From Eutreptiella sp. 'Long Island Sound 2002' (lineage: Eukaryota > Euglenozoa > Euglenophyceae > Eutreptiales > Eutreptiaceae): a DNA stretch of 64,000 bases. The notes under the pieces were generated by a model that had not been told where the DNA came from, searched no databases, and saw only the letters and a list, made by a program, of their open reading frames with translations. The stretch covers positions 142,240,961-142,304,960 of the forward strand of contig OZ038382.1 of the NCBI GenBank assembly GCA_964036045.1. The letters are read 5' to 3'. Numbering within the stretch: the stretch's first letter is position 1; every line of letters starts with the position of its first letter. Shown one piece after another: positions 35,670 to 46,990 of this stretch. Made by a program: the position numbers and the translations under genes.

Positions 35670-35681
35670 TGGTAGCAGAGG
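35670..35681 (+). promoter_or_regulatory. Primer binding site of element B
   Basis: TGGTAGCAGAGG, identical to that of elements A and C, directly after the LTR. Confidence 0.85.
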
Positions 35682-35748
35682 GGTACCTGCCCCCTACCGC
35701 CGCACCGGGGCCTTGGGCCCTCATGAGCCCTGCCCAAGGACGCCCTAG

Positions 35749-38655
35749 GTGCAGATCGTGGAGTCCGTGGAGTCGACGCCAGACAGACAAGCCGGAGAAG
35801 AGCAAAGATGCTCAGAACGGAGAGCCCTTGCAGGACATGGGCTAGACGGGGAGGACCTGGCCTCCATGTGTGAAAGGCAATGCCGCAAGGCTTGCAATCT
35901 CCGCTCCGCTGCGGAGGAGTTGGAGGAGACTGGCAGCAACGGCAGGGCCCGGCGTTACCGGAAGCGCGGGTCCCCAAAACCCGCGGGGGAAGCCAGAGCG
36001 ATGGAGACGGATCCCAGCCCGGTCAGGCTGTGGTCGGCTGCAGATTCCGAGGGGCATTCCGGTGGCTATCGGACCACCTTGCCTTCGGAGTCGGAGGAGA
36101 TCGCCAGATTGCCCACAAGGGCGCACACGGCGCCCGAACCCAGTCTGGAGCATGACGCCGAGGCGTTGGAGAGGCCTGCCAGAGCCAGAACGGCGCCGGT
36201 CGCCCAGCACATGGAGCCAAAGCGGGACAACATGGGCGACACACCCATGGAGGAGGAGTCCGAGGCGCCGGGAACCGTGGGATGCGCCGGATCAAGTGGA
36301 AAGCACATTGAGTGCCACTGCGAGCACGTATCCTTCCTCATCGGCAAGTACCCAAGGATGGGGATGGACGCCATCGTGCAGCACCTCGACTGCCTGGACA
36401 ACCAGAAGGACGGCCTAGAGGAGGACATCGCTGGGATCCTGGATTACCAGTCGGCAGCGCAGAGAGACATGGCGGAGCTGCGAGCGGAGCAGGACCGGTA
36501 CCGGGAGAAGCTGGAGATGGCCCTGCAGAAGCAGCAGCGAGTGGTGGACAGCCTCCTCCACCTGGTGGAGGACATGTCGGGACGCCTGAAAAGGCTATAG
36601 GAGTTACAACCCCTCGCCTCGGGTCCGGAGCTCCCGGCAAGGCCGGCAACGGCAGAGCTGGTGGAGCGGGTTAAGACCCTCAGGAGCGCCATGGATAAAC
36701 CCATGGGCGGCCCTGCAGAGGCACCATACGCGCCTCCGCATGTTGACCCGGGTGCGCTGCCGTTTGTTCCCATGTTCAGCGAATCCATAATGCTCGGGGA
36801 GCATACGGCACCGGCTGGGTCCATGCGGGAAGAGCACGCAACCACGGACCCGAGGATCCTGACGGTACAGATGTCGGATGCCGCCCAGATTCCACCGACC
36901 ACTACGTCTGCCCATGCAGTTTATGCGGTAGAGGAGATCCAGATCCAGACCATGCAGGGGCGAACCATGGGAAGCGCCGACGGACATGGTCGAGGTCATC
37001 CAGGCGGAAACCTGTTGGTGAAGGACCCCACTACAGGGATATGGACAGCCGGTGGAGCAAGTCCTTCCCGCATTCCAAACCCCATGGGTTCAGGCCCAGC
37101 TGGACCGCACTCCATGGAGGAGAGGGATGTACGGGTAGTGTACTCACAGCCCCCGGCCACAGGTGGTATCCGTCTCGGTGGAGTGGTGGCTGCGGACGTC
37201 AGAGATGCCATCAGGATTGACGACCTCACGGGAATCAAAATCCCCTACTACGATGGCAACCCCTCCAACGTGGATGACTTCATCCCCGATTGGGAGGACT
37301 TCGCCGAGGAGGTCGTAGGCGAGATGAAGGGAGCGCCAAGAGACAAGTGGGTATGTCGGACATTCCCACACAGGCTGGCGCAGGACCTGAAGGAGGAGCT
37401 CAGGGATCAGATCCGCGAGGGATTGATCCAGACGGAGCAGGCCTGCCTCCAGTGGCTGGAGGATGAAGAGCGATAGGACGCCCCCAACCAGAAGTTGGAG
37501 GTTTTGTGGTCCATTCCGCTGCCGCCGGAGCGCGGGGAACTGAGGGTCCGGGAATGGAATCGGTACATCCGCAAGTACCGAAGAAGCCTCAAGCTGGTGG
37601 AGGACTGGAATGAGGCCAGCGAGATCCGACACCTGCTGAAGGACGTCCTCCCTCGCCACTGGAAGAGAAGGGTGGAGGATGAGGAGAAGGAGAGAGCAAA
37701 GAAGCGCGTGGCCGTACGGATCATGGCATCGGAGGACACCCTCGCCGGAATAATGGAGTTTTTCCGGCGAAACCTCGGCGAGCCCAGCCGAATGTTGGGG
37801 TTGAAGAACGCCGTCTACGTGGAGGTATTCGGCGACACCATGGGGCAAAGGCTGATGCGCCTCAACAACGTGGAGTGGAGGCGCGAAGAGCCGCTGAGGA
37901 TGCAGGTCATCCTCGCCCGCATGAGCCTGGACGAGATCGTGAAGTACATCATGGTGGAGCTGAAGCTCAACGCCAAGAACGAGGCCCACGTGCAGGATCG
38001 ACAGGGCCATGGACATCGAGGTCATCAGGAAGATCGCCAACACCGAGAGGCCCAGGGGGACGGGGTCGGCACCGCTGAGGAAGGGAGTGGAAGCGGCCAA
38101 GATCTCTGGACCGCGACCACCTGAGAAGATCATGAACAAGCCCACTTCTTCGCGTTCGTAGCGCACAATATGATGGAGCATGGGCAGGACAGGTCCAGGT
38201 GGAACCGGCTGGACCCAAGGACCAAAGGCCGGAAGGAACCGCGGAGGATCCGGAACCCGCCGCTCTCGTTCCGCGAGTACAGATCACAGCACGACGGTTG
38301 CTGGGTCTGCTACGGCAAGGGAAACAACCATGCACATGACCACCGGCATTGCAGGGTATATGAGGAAGACAAGAAGACCTACTTCGCCGCCCATCCCGAC
38401 AAGAAGCCCAAGGAGCAACGAATTGACCATTGGAAGGCAAAGGGCGGAGACAGTAGAAAAGGCCAAGGAAAGGGCCAAGGGAAAGGCGGAGGAAAAGGCT
38501 ATGGTGGAGGACCCGGCCCAGACCGACGTGTGAGGTCGATTGAGGAGGTTGCTGAGGACATGTTGAGGACGTTGGAGGAACTCAAAGCCCAGCTACGTGG
38601 TGGACAAAGTCTGAGCAGATCGCAGCTGGGGGGAGCTGCGGCAGGCCACGTCTAG
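35749..38655 (+). pseudogene. Element B gag
   Basis: The same protein as element A gag. In order it has: a Cys/Arg cluster (SMCERQCRKACNLRS); CHCEHVSFLIGKYPRMGMDA; a coiled coil (ELRAEQDRYREKLEMALQKQ); the IKIPYYDGNPSNVDDFI region; W/E-rich helices; the zinc knuckle CWVCYGKGNNHAHDHRHC (about 38300); and a GKGQGKGQGKGGGKG tract. The frame is continuous over 2.9 kb but has in-frame stops at 36598 (TAG, GAG in A), 37474 (TAG) and 38122 (TGA, CGG in A). It ends at the shared UAG (38653-38655). There is no frameshift. The start is uncertain: the leader frame is open from a GTG at 35749, and the first ATG that matches A is at 35866. Confidence 0.85.
38653..38655 (+). promoter_or_regulatory. Shared in-frame UAG at the gag-pol border (element B)
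   Basis: GTC TAG AGG AGC, same position and context as 23713-23715 in element A. Both flanking frames are open and identical in phase. Confidence 0.6.
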
Positions 38656-41600
38656 AGGAGCCCCCTCGGGAGTGGGACCTCGGAGGTCTCTCCTCCGAAA
38701 ATCAGTGGAATCCCAGAGAAAGCAAAGGCACATCGGGTGGCGAAGAAGGCTCCAGAAGAGCCAAAACCACTGAGTTTCGCCACTCCCGACCCCTGGAGCG
38801 CCCCGCCAAGGGAAGTGTATGTGGGCAAGGGACGTGGCAAGAAAGAAGGAGCGACCAAGGAGAGCCCCGTGGACGGGCAGGACCGGCCCAAGATCTACAC
38901 CATCCGTGACCATACCCTCGAAGTCCTGATGCACCCGGATGTGCTAGAGTTGCATGCCGTGAGAGTCGTCCATACACAGCAGGGTGACGAGCAGCAGTTG
39001 CACTTGAAGGTGCGTGTACGGTGCGGACAAGAGGAGTTGGTGGTGGATGTTTTGGTGGATACGGGTGCCCAGGTGAGCCTGGTCCGGAGAGGGTTGTTCA
39101 AGGAGGAATCCCTGCAGCCCAGCCGTAGACCGGTACGCCTGAAGGTGACCAATGGAGAGATTATGGGTGGTGGCACCCATGAGGCCACCATCAGTATGGA
39201 ATTCTGGGAGCATGAGCGTTTGAACCGCCCCGATTTGGCGAAGAGAAGCACTCTATCCGGGAACTTCTATGTGGCCGACATTACAGATTGGGATATGATC
39301 ATGGGGTATGACTTCATGGTGGGAAACGCCATTGGAGCCCTTCCCCATCGCGCAACGCTGGTCCGGGAGGATAATGAATGCCTTACATGGCTGTCCACGG
39401 ACTATGCATGCGGATCATGCCAATGGAAGTCTGAGGAAGTGGATCCGATCGTCCAAGCGGTGCAAGCTGCGGGTGCCAAGTCCAGAGGAGACCGCGGAGC
39501 TCAGCTCACGGAGTATGGAATGGCGCCGCAGGTGTATGCCAGGATGATTCAGATGCTGGGAGCCGAAGCGCCCGAGACGGACGTCTTCGCTTCCAGGGAT
39601 GCCCCACTTTGGAGGAAGTGTAGGAGGCATTGGCATCGAGGAGACTCAGCCTGGCACAGGCATTGGGGTTGGAAGGAGTGGGGGCCCATGTATTGGCATG
39701 GCTCCCTGGAAAATACCAGACGTACGGTGGAGAAGATCGTCGCGGACAGGGCGAAGGGGATCCTGGTCATAACCGGCATATGATCCACCCCATGTCCGCT
39801 GGAAGGTCTCAAGTCGACGCTGGATTTCATCACCCTGAACGAGATGGCATTCGGGCCAGAGGAGGAGTTGTTCATCGACGCCAAGGGTTTATCGATGCCC
39901 TTCCCGGGTCAAGCGTGGGGGACCAGGGCTTTCCTGGTGGATGGGGCGCAAGCCCAGCTCACGGGTGATGAAGCATTCATCTGTAGGGTCGAGGCGGTGC
40001 CCATGCGGGTCATGTTTGAGCCCAAGGAGGGGACGGATCAGCCAATGGATGGCATTGACGTCCTGTCCCACGCCGAGATCGACCACGTCGTCAACTACAT
40101 GTGGATGGGGATACACGACCGTGTGGCAGCCAAGAAGGGGCGGGCCATGGTCACATCTCCGCATTGGTGGGATGACAAGATGTTGGTCACTGGCAAGTAC
40201 GAGAAAGATCAGTTCGTGGCGAGGGTCATCGATCACATCGCGGACCAATATGATGGTCCGGTTGGGTCGGACCCGCCGACGTGGGATTTTCCAAGAATGG
40301 GGGCCGGTAGCGACCAGAACTCGGCTGATGCCACAAATTTCTGAAGATTATCGGTGGGAAGCATGCCCCACGACGATGAAGACGGCATATCGGACGAGGA
40401 GAAGTCGGACTCGGACCCGAAAGAGGCCTATACCGCAGTGCGGTCGGTTGTATCGATACCAAAGCAAGCAGCTGAAGAGGCCCAGGAGAACCCGAAGGTT
40501 GCCGAGCTGAAGGAGAGGCTGATCCATGCCTATCCGCGACTATTCAGTGGCGTCGCCAACAAGAACCCTCCAGATCGTGGGAGCTTTGGCACAGCGAGGA
40601 TCAACCTGAAGCCGAACCCCAAGATCTATCGTCATCGGGAGTACCAACTCCAGGGCGATCGGGCCAAGGCCATGAAGAAGTTGTTGGCCGAGTTTATTGA
40701 GCGGGGCTGGATCGAACCCTCCGACAGTGAGTGGGCCAGCCCAGCCTTTATCGTGCCCAGGAAGGAGAAGGGCGAGTGGAGGTTGGTGGTTGATTACAGA
40801 GGTTTGAACGAGCAAACCGAGCACGACTCGTACTCGCTTCCTCTGATCGACAACATCCTCCAAAAACAACAAAAGAAGCGGATCTTCGCGGTGTTAGACC
40901 TGAAACACGGCTATCACCAGATGCCGCTACACCCGGACTCCAGGCCCTGCACAGCGATGTCGACGCCGCTGGGGCCCATGCAGTGGAAAGTGATGCCTAT
41001 GGGCGCCAAGAATGGCAATGTCGCTTTCCACCGCATGATGGAGGACCTACTTGGTCCTGTCTGCGACTGTGCCGACCCCTTTGTGGATGACATCATCATC
41101 GGGTGCGGCACGGAGGACATGACGGGGGACGAGCTCATCAAAGTGCATCAGAACGATCTGTGCCAAGTGCTCAGTGAGCTGGACAAGCACAACATGGTGT
41201 GCAAGCCCACCAAAGCCTCACTCTTCGTGAAGGAAGTGGAGTTCGCGGGTCACGTGGTGGGTCACGGGCAACGCCGTCCCATGCCTGGGAAGCTGGCGTC
41301 CCTTCACCACTGGGAGAAGCCCCAGACCATCAGCGAACTCCGGTCCTTCATGGAGTTCTGCAATTACCATTCGGGCTATGTCCGGATGTATGCAGAACTC
41401 TCAGGGCCGCTGCACAAGATGCTGCAGGTGGGGAAGTTCGATGGCCGGAAGGGGAGCAAGAAGAAGCTTGCCTGGACCCCTGTGGCCGAAGATGCGTTCA
41501 GCCGCCTGAAGGAGCGACTCCTGGGGCAGCTGGGACTATTCCCGGTGGACCCGGACAAGGGATTCGTGCTACGGACGGACGCCTCGGACTATGCTGTAGG

Positions 41601-43773
41601 GGCAGTCCTGGAGCAGGTCCGGGACGACGGGTCGCACGTACCCGTGGCGTTCTGGAGCCGAATCCTGGCCGAGGGCCAACGTCGAACCTGGACCGCGAGG
41701 GAGAAGGAGACGTACGCCATAGTTTTTGCGCTCAGGAAGTGGTCTGGCCACATCCGATTACAACCGGTGGTGGTTTGTACGGACCATCAGTCCCTACAGA
41801 GCTCGCACAAGGAGCACGTCGACACCCCCTCGGGACCGGCGGCAAGGAGGACCCGACGGCATGAGACGTTCGCCAAGTTCGACCTCAGCGTCGTGTATGT
41901 CCCGGGGAAGGACAACACTGTGGCAGATTGCCTCAGTCGATGGGCCTACCCCGCGGTCAAGGCATGGATGGACATATCCAGCCATGGGGACGCCGAGGAG
42001 ACCGAGGAGGCCAAGCGCATCATCGAGATGGAGAAGGCCATGGAGCAAGAGGGGGTCAAGTGCTTTGTGGTGATGGCAAACCGTACAGACCTGGCCAAGT
42101 TCCGGGGCGCCTGAGTCCAAGCTATTCGAGAGGAAACCCTCGAGCAATGGGTGGTGGCCCCCGTAGAGCTAGTCAGGTCGCTGCTGACAGAGGACTGGTC
42201 GGATGACTATGCGGCATCCGACCACTGGAGCAGGTACTGGAATGCCGTGAGCGCCCCGTCGGACGACGAATGGCCTGAGGGCTTGACCGAAGATGGGGAT
42301 AAATTATTCCTCAAGGGCAAGCTATTGGTCCCTGAGAATCGAATGGAGGAACTCATTGACCACTGGCATAACGCCCAGCTCATGCATCCTGGTCGGGACA
42401 AGATGCAGCAGGACCTGGATTGGCGTTTCAAGTTCCCACTGGGGTACTACGCCATCCTGGACAAGTACTGCAGCGATTGCGCCGTGTGTCGGGCCATGAA
42501 GAGCCCCAACCACTCCATGGCTGGCAACCCGGTGTATACGGCTATACCGGAGGCCCCTATGCGGTCCGTGGCCATGGATGTATTCGCCATGCCTGAGGTC
42601 ACCGTGGAAGGAGAGACCTACGACTGTGTCATCCTGGCGGTGGATAGGCACAGCGGGTATATCACGGCGGTCCCTGGCAAGAAGTCCAAGAAGAAGGACA
42701 AGAAGGACACGCATGGAGTGGGTCTGCACGCCAAGACCGTCGCTAATGCCATGATCAGGCATTGGCTGACAATTTTCGATGTCCCGGCTGTCATCTGCAG
42801 CGATTGGGGCAGTCAATTTGTGGGGACGTGGTTCAAGACAATGTGCAAGCACATGGGGATTCGGCACGCCAAGACCGTGGCGTACCACAGCCGATCAAAT
42901 GGCCGGGCTGAGGTGGCCGGGCGGCAGATGTTCGAAAAGTTCCGCCAGCTGCACAATGACGAACCGGGCCGGAACTGGTATAATTCGCTGTGGAGAGTAC
43001 TCCAGGCGTACCACGATCTTCCGGGGCCTACTGGACTGTCGCCCCATCGCATCCTGTTCCTACGGGATTGACTGTCACGCACTCTCCCGTGGTTGAACCA
43101 TGGCAAGGTGGCTCAGGATGCGAGTGCTATGATGACTGAGGCGGACGACACGGCGGCCAAGGTGTGCAAAGCACTTCAGGACGAGCATGAGAAGGGGGCC
43201 AAGTATTTCAAGCAGGGAAAAGTCCAGAAGTATGCTCTCAGAGATACCGTATCGGTGGAGCGGCACCACAAGGATGTCCTGTCCCGGCATCGGCAAGCGT
43301 CTTGGTATGTGACGGGGGTAATCGTGCCGAAGGTCGGGCAGGATCTGTATGCGGTTCGTGTGGGGGATAACAAGATCCTGGACCGCGACCATACCCAGCT
43401 TCGTCTCCGAGCACCAGACCTCAGCCGACGTCCCGTCACCTTTGAGTTCACGGCCGGAGATCTGGACTTGGATGACGAGGGTGGGGAGGACGACTTCACC
43501 GCCGAGAGGATCCTGACAGACAAGCTGGACCCGGGGACGCCTGGGGGGAGGCTATACAAGGTCCGTTGGAAGGGATTTGCTGCATCCAGGGATTCGTGGG
43601 AGCCTCCGAGCAGTTTTGTGCCGAGGTATACCACGGTCTGGATGGAGTATCTAAGGAGGAAGAACATCTCTTTGGATGTCAAGGACGTGTTGGTCCATTT
43701 TGGTGGATGCAGTAGCACCGTGATGGATCCACCTTGGCATTTTTGTTTGTTTTTGTGCTTGGGAGACCGGTGA
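38656..43773 (+). pseudogene. Element B pol: protease, RT, RNase H, integrase, chromodomain
   Basis: Continuous in frame with gag. Protease VLVDTGAQVSLV at about 39050; RT with WRLVVDYRGLNEQ and FVDDIII at 40770-41110; RNase H LRTDASDYAVGAV at about 41570; the YVPGKDNTVADCLSRW linker; integrase zinc residues HNAQLMH/CSDCAVC at about 42370-42490; core acids in VAMDVFAMPEV, VICSDWGSQF and NGRAEVAGRQ; chromodomain YKVRWKGFAASRDSWEP at about 43555. Stops at 39781 (TGA, shared with A), 40342, 42112 and 43069, the last three CGA-to-TGA. CSDRG has become CSDWG (CGG to TGG). The C-terminus is extended past the end seen in A by a small frame change. B lacks insertion I2. Confidence 0.9.
39781..39783 (+). 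promoter_or_regulatory. Shared in-frame UGA between protease and RT (element B)
   Basis: GGC ATA TGA TCC ACC CCA, identical to element A at 22597-22599, with an open frame on both sides. Confidence 0.5.
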
Positions 43774-44119
43774 GGGCGTTCATCTGGGGATTTTTGGGCC
43801 TTGATTGGCCAGATACCCCCTTCACTCGGTCTCCACATATATATTTCACTGTGGTATAGGTATTTAGAGTGGTCGATGACGTTTCTCTATCTTTGATCCC
43901 CTTGGTCCATGTTGTACATCAAGACGAGACTGGATATGGCGGAGGGCACCAATTATGCGTGTCCTCACCCCTCCCTTGGGGCATGGGGCACGCCTACGCC
44001 GTATGGGGGGCCTCCATGTGTCCTTGGGACATGGGGGGGGGGGGGTTTGGGGCCCATTGGGGTCCTCCTGTCCTCTCTTCAATGACTTCCGAGCGGTAAC
44101 AACGCTCTGAGAAGGGGGG
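43774..44119 (+). mobile_element. Element B 3' UTR and polypurine tract
   Basis: Homologous to 1-342. The polypurine tract GAGAAGGGGGG is at 44109-44119, directly before the LTR. A run of 11 or more G near 44031-44046 is variable among copies. Confidence 0.82.
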
Positions 44120-45010
44120 TGAAGCCGGTTCGGACCCCGTGGCCATCTGTGGGTCACTTAGGATGTCTATCTATGGGCCGGCAAGCCGCCATTGGCTGAT
44201 ATCATACTCTCCCATCCACCTGACCTAACCTGATGTGATAGTGTGATAGGCTTGGCCATTCCAGCTATGAGCGGCCACATTCAATACCGAGGCGCCGCCA
44301 GCGGAGATTTATATATCAAAATATCAGGAATCAACAGGGTTTTTTTTATCATAATGTTTCCGTAATTTTTCGGCTATGCATTCTGATTGTCAATGTATCA
44401 GCGACTGTCTGTTGGCTCGCGATTTTGCGGTAACCGATCGGTTAACTGTTATTTCCAGATATTTTGGTGGAAACCCCGATGAAGGGTCAGATTTCATCAG
44501 TAAAGGGTTCGTTGCTTCCGCAATTTTCATGTTATACACTCTCAAATTAATCTGATTTTTTCAGACATTCAGAATCGGATTTTCGACTTGGACATCGCCG
44601 CACTTGATATGATGCATTTTGAGTGGTCCTACATTTTCCGCCGATCACGAATCAACCTTCCTTTTGTTGTTTCCTTCATTTTTCTTGGAGATATAGGCGA
44701 AACAAAATTGATTCGTGAGGCCACTTTGATAGGTCATATCTCCGGCTCACGGCGATGAGTTACAGGTTTGTGATATGGGCTAGAATTGCCTTGGTCTCAA
44801 CTTAATTCACCAAGCGTCAAACGCCTTTGATGTGTACACATGCCCGGTGTAGCAAGGGATAATGGTCAAGAGGGTAGAAAGTGATATCTAACTCTTCGAC
44901 TATGCAACCGAACATTTTAATGCGACTTTCGAGTGTACCCCATGAGTGTTGGTGTTGCATAGAAACTTTTCTTGGGTTCCTACGTATTTTTAACGTGAAG
45001 TTATGACCAT
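44120..45010 (+). mobile_element. Element B 3' LTR, truncated
   Basis: Starts TGAAGCCGG and follows the LTR up to ..GTGAAGTTATGACCAT, about 890 of roughly 2370 bases. It then passes abruptly into unrelated sequence. It gives the undamaged sequence of the site where the TIR transposon and element A entered the 5' LTR. Confidence 0.88.
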
Positions 45011-45044
45011 TGAACTCCTATGCGATGGTGAGCGCGACCCTTCA

Positions 45045-45300
45045 CCTTGCGAAACGTTGCATTGTCGCTTGCACAATTAGCACTTCCAATTAAAACCCTC
45101 AGAACCAACTCAACGACACGGCGCATTGGTTGGGCCGGAAGAAGACAGACACTGGCAAGCATTTGCATACCACTTTTCTCAGAAATTATAATCCTCAGGA
45201 CCGTGCCGCCATATTGTGTGAAGATGTGGTATAACGTGTCGCACTCCACTGGATGGTTGCACATGGTGATCGTGACAAGCAATACGGGGATGTGCGGCTT
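45045..45300 (-). pseudogene. Decayed RRM of PTB / hnRNP-L type
   Basis: The minus frame reads PVLLVTITMCNHPVECDTLY, then HIFTQYGGTVLRIII, then SEKSGMQML. This pattern (beta1 VLLVTI, helix with PV..DTLY.IF..YG, beta2/3 V.RIII..K.G.Q.L) is that of the RNA-recognition motifs of polypyrimidine-tract-binding and hnRNP-L proteins. The match fades after GMQML (about 45160), where VCLLPAQPMRR still sits where beta3 and helix 2 should be. No flanking exon with splice sites was recognised. It lies directly next to the truncated LTR of element B, so it may be a host-gene remnant or a processed copy. Family assignment is from motif memory, not a search. Confidence 0.5.
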
Positions 45301-45462
45301 ATGTCGGGCTGTTGGTAAAATGGAATGAGGCAGCTCAGGCCATACATCAAGGTAGCGTCGCGGGTATGCGGCTAGCACACCATGGCAATTCGAGAGAGAC
45401 ACTGAAATCTGGTGGCATGCAACCATGCCACCATGCATTCCAAACATTGCACCATATCTCAA

Positions 45463-46039
45463 CCCTTGCTTTTGGAAGGGCTAATCGCTAGTCCTACCCT
45501 TCCGGACACAAGAGGGCAGTGTACCCTCCGAGACACAAGAGGGTAGTGTACCCTGTAGGGGCCGTCGGAAGTACGAGTGCACATGCAATGCTCCACATAA
45601 TCCGATACAAACAATCCCAAACCATAAGCAGCGTGTGGTTGGTGCACATGAGCAACAATGTGACTTCTTTGACTCGGAGCGAATCGTGCAACGCATGGGA
45701 CAACCAAAAAGGTAGCATTTGCCGCCAAACCAAACAAGGCACGGGTGGATTCGACTACGCCCTTGTCATCGGGTTTTTGCTATTGGAAAAGCGGATGGCG
45801 CAACCCTAGGATCAATGAGAGTGCGCATTCACATCATGGGAGCGGTGTTCGCCGGCTTCGTAATGTGGCTACGAGTGAAAAACTTGATGTCCACCATTTG
45901 GCCCCTACAAGACATTTCACGATCGGCCTAAGGTACGAATTACTAAGTGCATAAAGACGGCGTTACCATGTTTGAGGCGCGATGGGTTCTATATGGGACA
46001 CATTGGGAACCACGATGAGCGCTCATCATTGAGGTTTGA
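45463..46039. other. Unassigned spacer
   Basis: Contains a short local duplication (CACAAGAGGG.AGTGTACCCT at about 45508 and 45536) and a (GAGGTTT)3-like tract at about 46029-46050. No gene is supported. Confidence 0.4.
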
Positions 46040-46950
46040 GGTTTGAGGTTTGATTTTGCGGGTACTAGACGCCTTTCGGCCCCGGGGGGCCACCTGGTCA
46101 GGCCAGGTGATATCCTCCCCACCGGGTCCTAGTGGGGGGCCCTCCAAGACGCACCTCCTGCCTGGTGGCGGAGTCCCCCGGGTTCACAGGGCTCGGAGCC
46201 CCGTCCTTCCCCGGCTTCCCCGTTTCCCCACTCCCCGGTCAGTGCATCAATTCGCAGCCGTGGCTGCGGGCGCTTACCCACTGCATCGCCCCCCTAATGC
46301 GTGGTCGCCCGGGGCGCCGGCGCCGCCGGGCCCGTGCTACTGGCTTGTCGCCAGTGGGACCCCCTTGGGCTGGCGCGGAGGCTGCCTAGCCTAGGGGCTG
46401 GGGCGTGGCGCTGTGCCCCACTACTGCCTTGGCGGGTGCAGTGCCCCGTCCGTGTGTGTGCGGCGCTCGCGGCCGGTTCGGGGGGTTCGGGCCGGTACCT
46501 GGTGTTGTGTCTCTCTCGTTTCCCCCTTCCCGCCCCGCGTGTCCCGCGCTGCGTGTGGCGGGCCGTTCCGTCCAGGTGTCCCTTACCCTCGCTCGCTGGT
46601 ACGCCATTCCACGCGGTCTGTGCGTTCCGCGTGCTCGGTCCGGTTGCCCTTCTGGTAGTCCCCGCGTGCCCTTTGCGTGTGTGTGCGCTCGCGCTCCCGC
46701 GGGGTCCGCTCCCCCCGCTCCTTGGTGGTGTGGCGTGCGCACCTCGCGCGGTCCCGGCACTGGGCGCTGGTAGGGCCGTTCCACGTGGTCCGTGCCCCTC
46801 CGCGTGTCCTGACCCGGTCCCTTGCTCAGTCTGGCGTGCTTGGGGGGGGGCGGTCCGGTCTCGGTTCCCCGCTACTTGGCTTGGGTTTGTGGGGGTGGCG
46901 GAAGGGCGTCCCCGGGGGGGGGTGCCTTCCACTGTTGCGAGGGGCGTCTG
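46040..46950 (+). repeat. GC-rich region, left of the satellite block
   Basis: Very G/C-rich, with imperfect internal repeats (GCTGGTA..CCATTCCACGCGGTC at about 46598 and GCTGGTAGGGCCGTTCCACG at about 46768; GTGTGTGTGCG.GCTCGCG at about 46450 and 46680). Long open frames exist in several phases because stop codons are A/T-rich, so none is trusted. It meets the A/T-rich block at the inverted repeat 46951-46990. Confidence 0.5.
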
Positions 46951-46990
46951 CACCTATGATTTTAGCAGCTGTTTTTTCCCAAAATTCAAA
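46951..46990 (+). repeat. Left arm of 40-bp perfect inverted repeat
   Basis: CACCTATGATTTTAGC... to ...CCCAAAATTCAAA; its exact reverse complement is at 52569-52608. Outside both arms the DNA is GC-rich; inside it is A/T-rich with satellites. Confidence 0.9.

Noticed and set aside
38158-38160. TAG as an additional stop in element B gag
   Set aside because: It is out of phase; the gag frame reads through this position.
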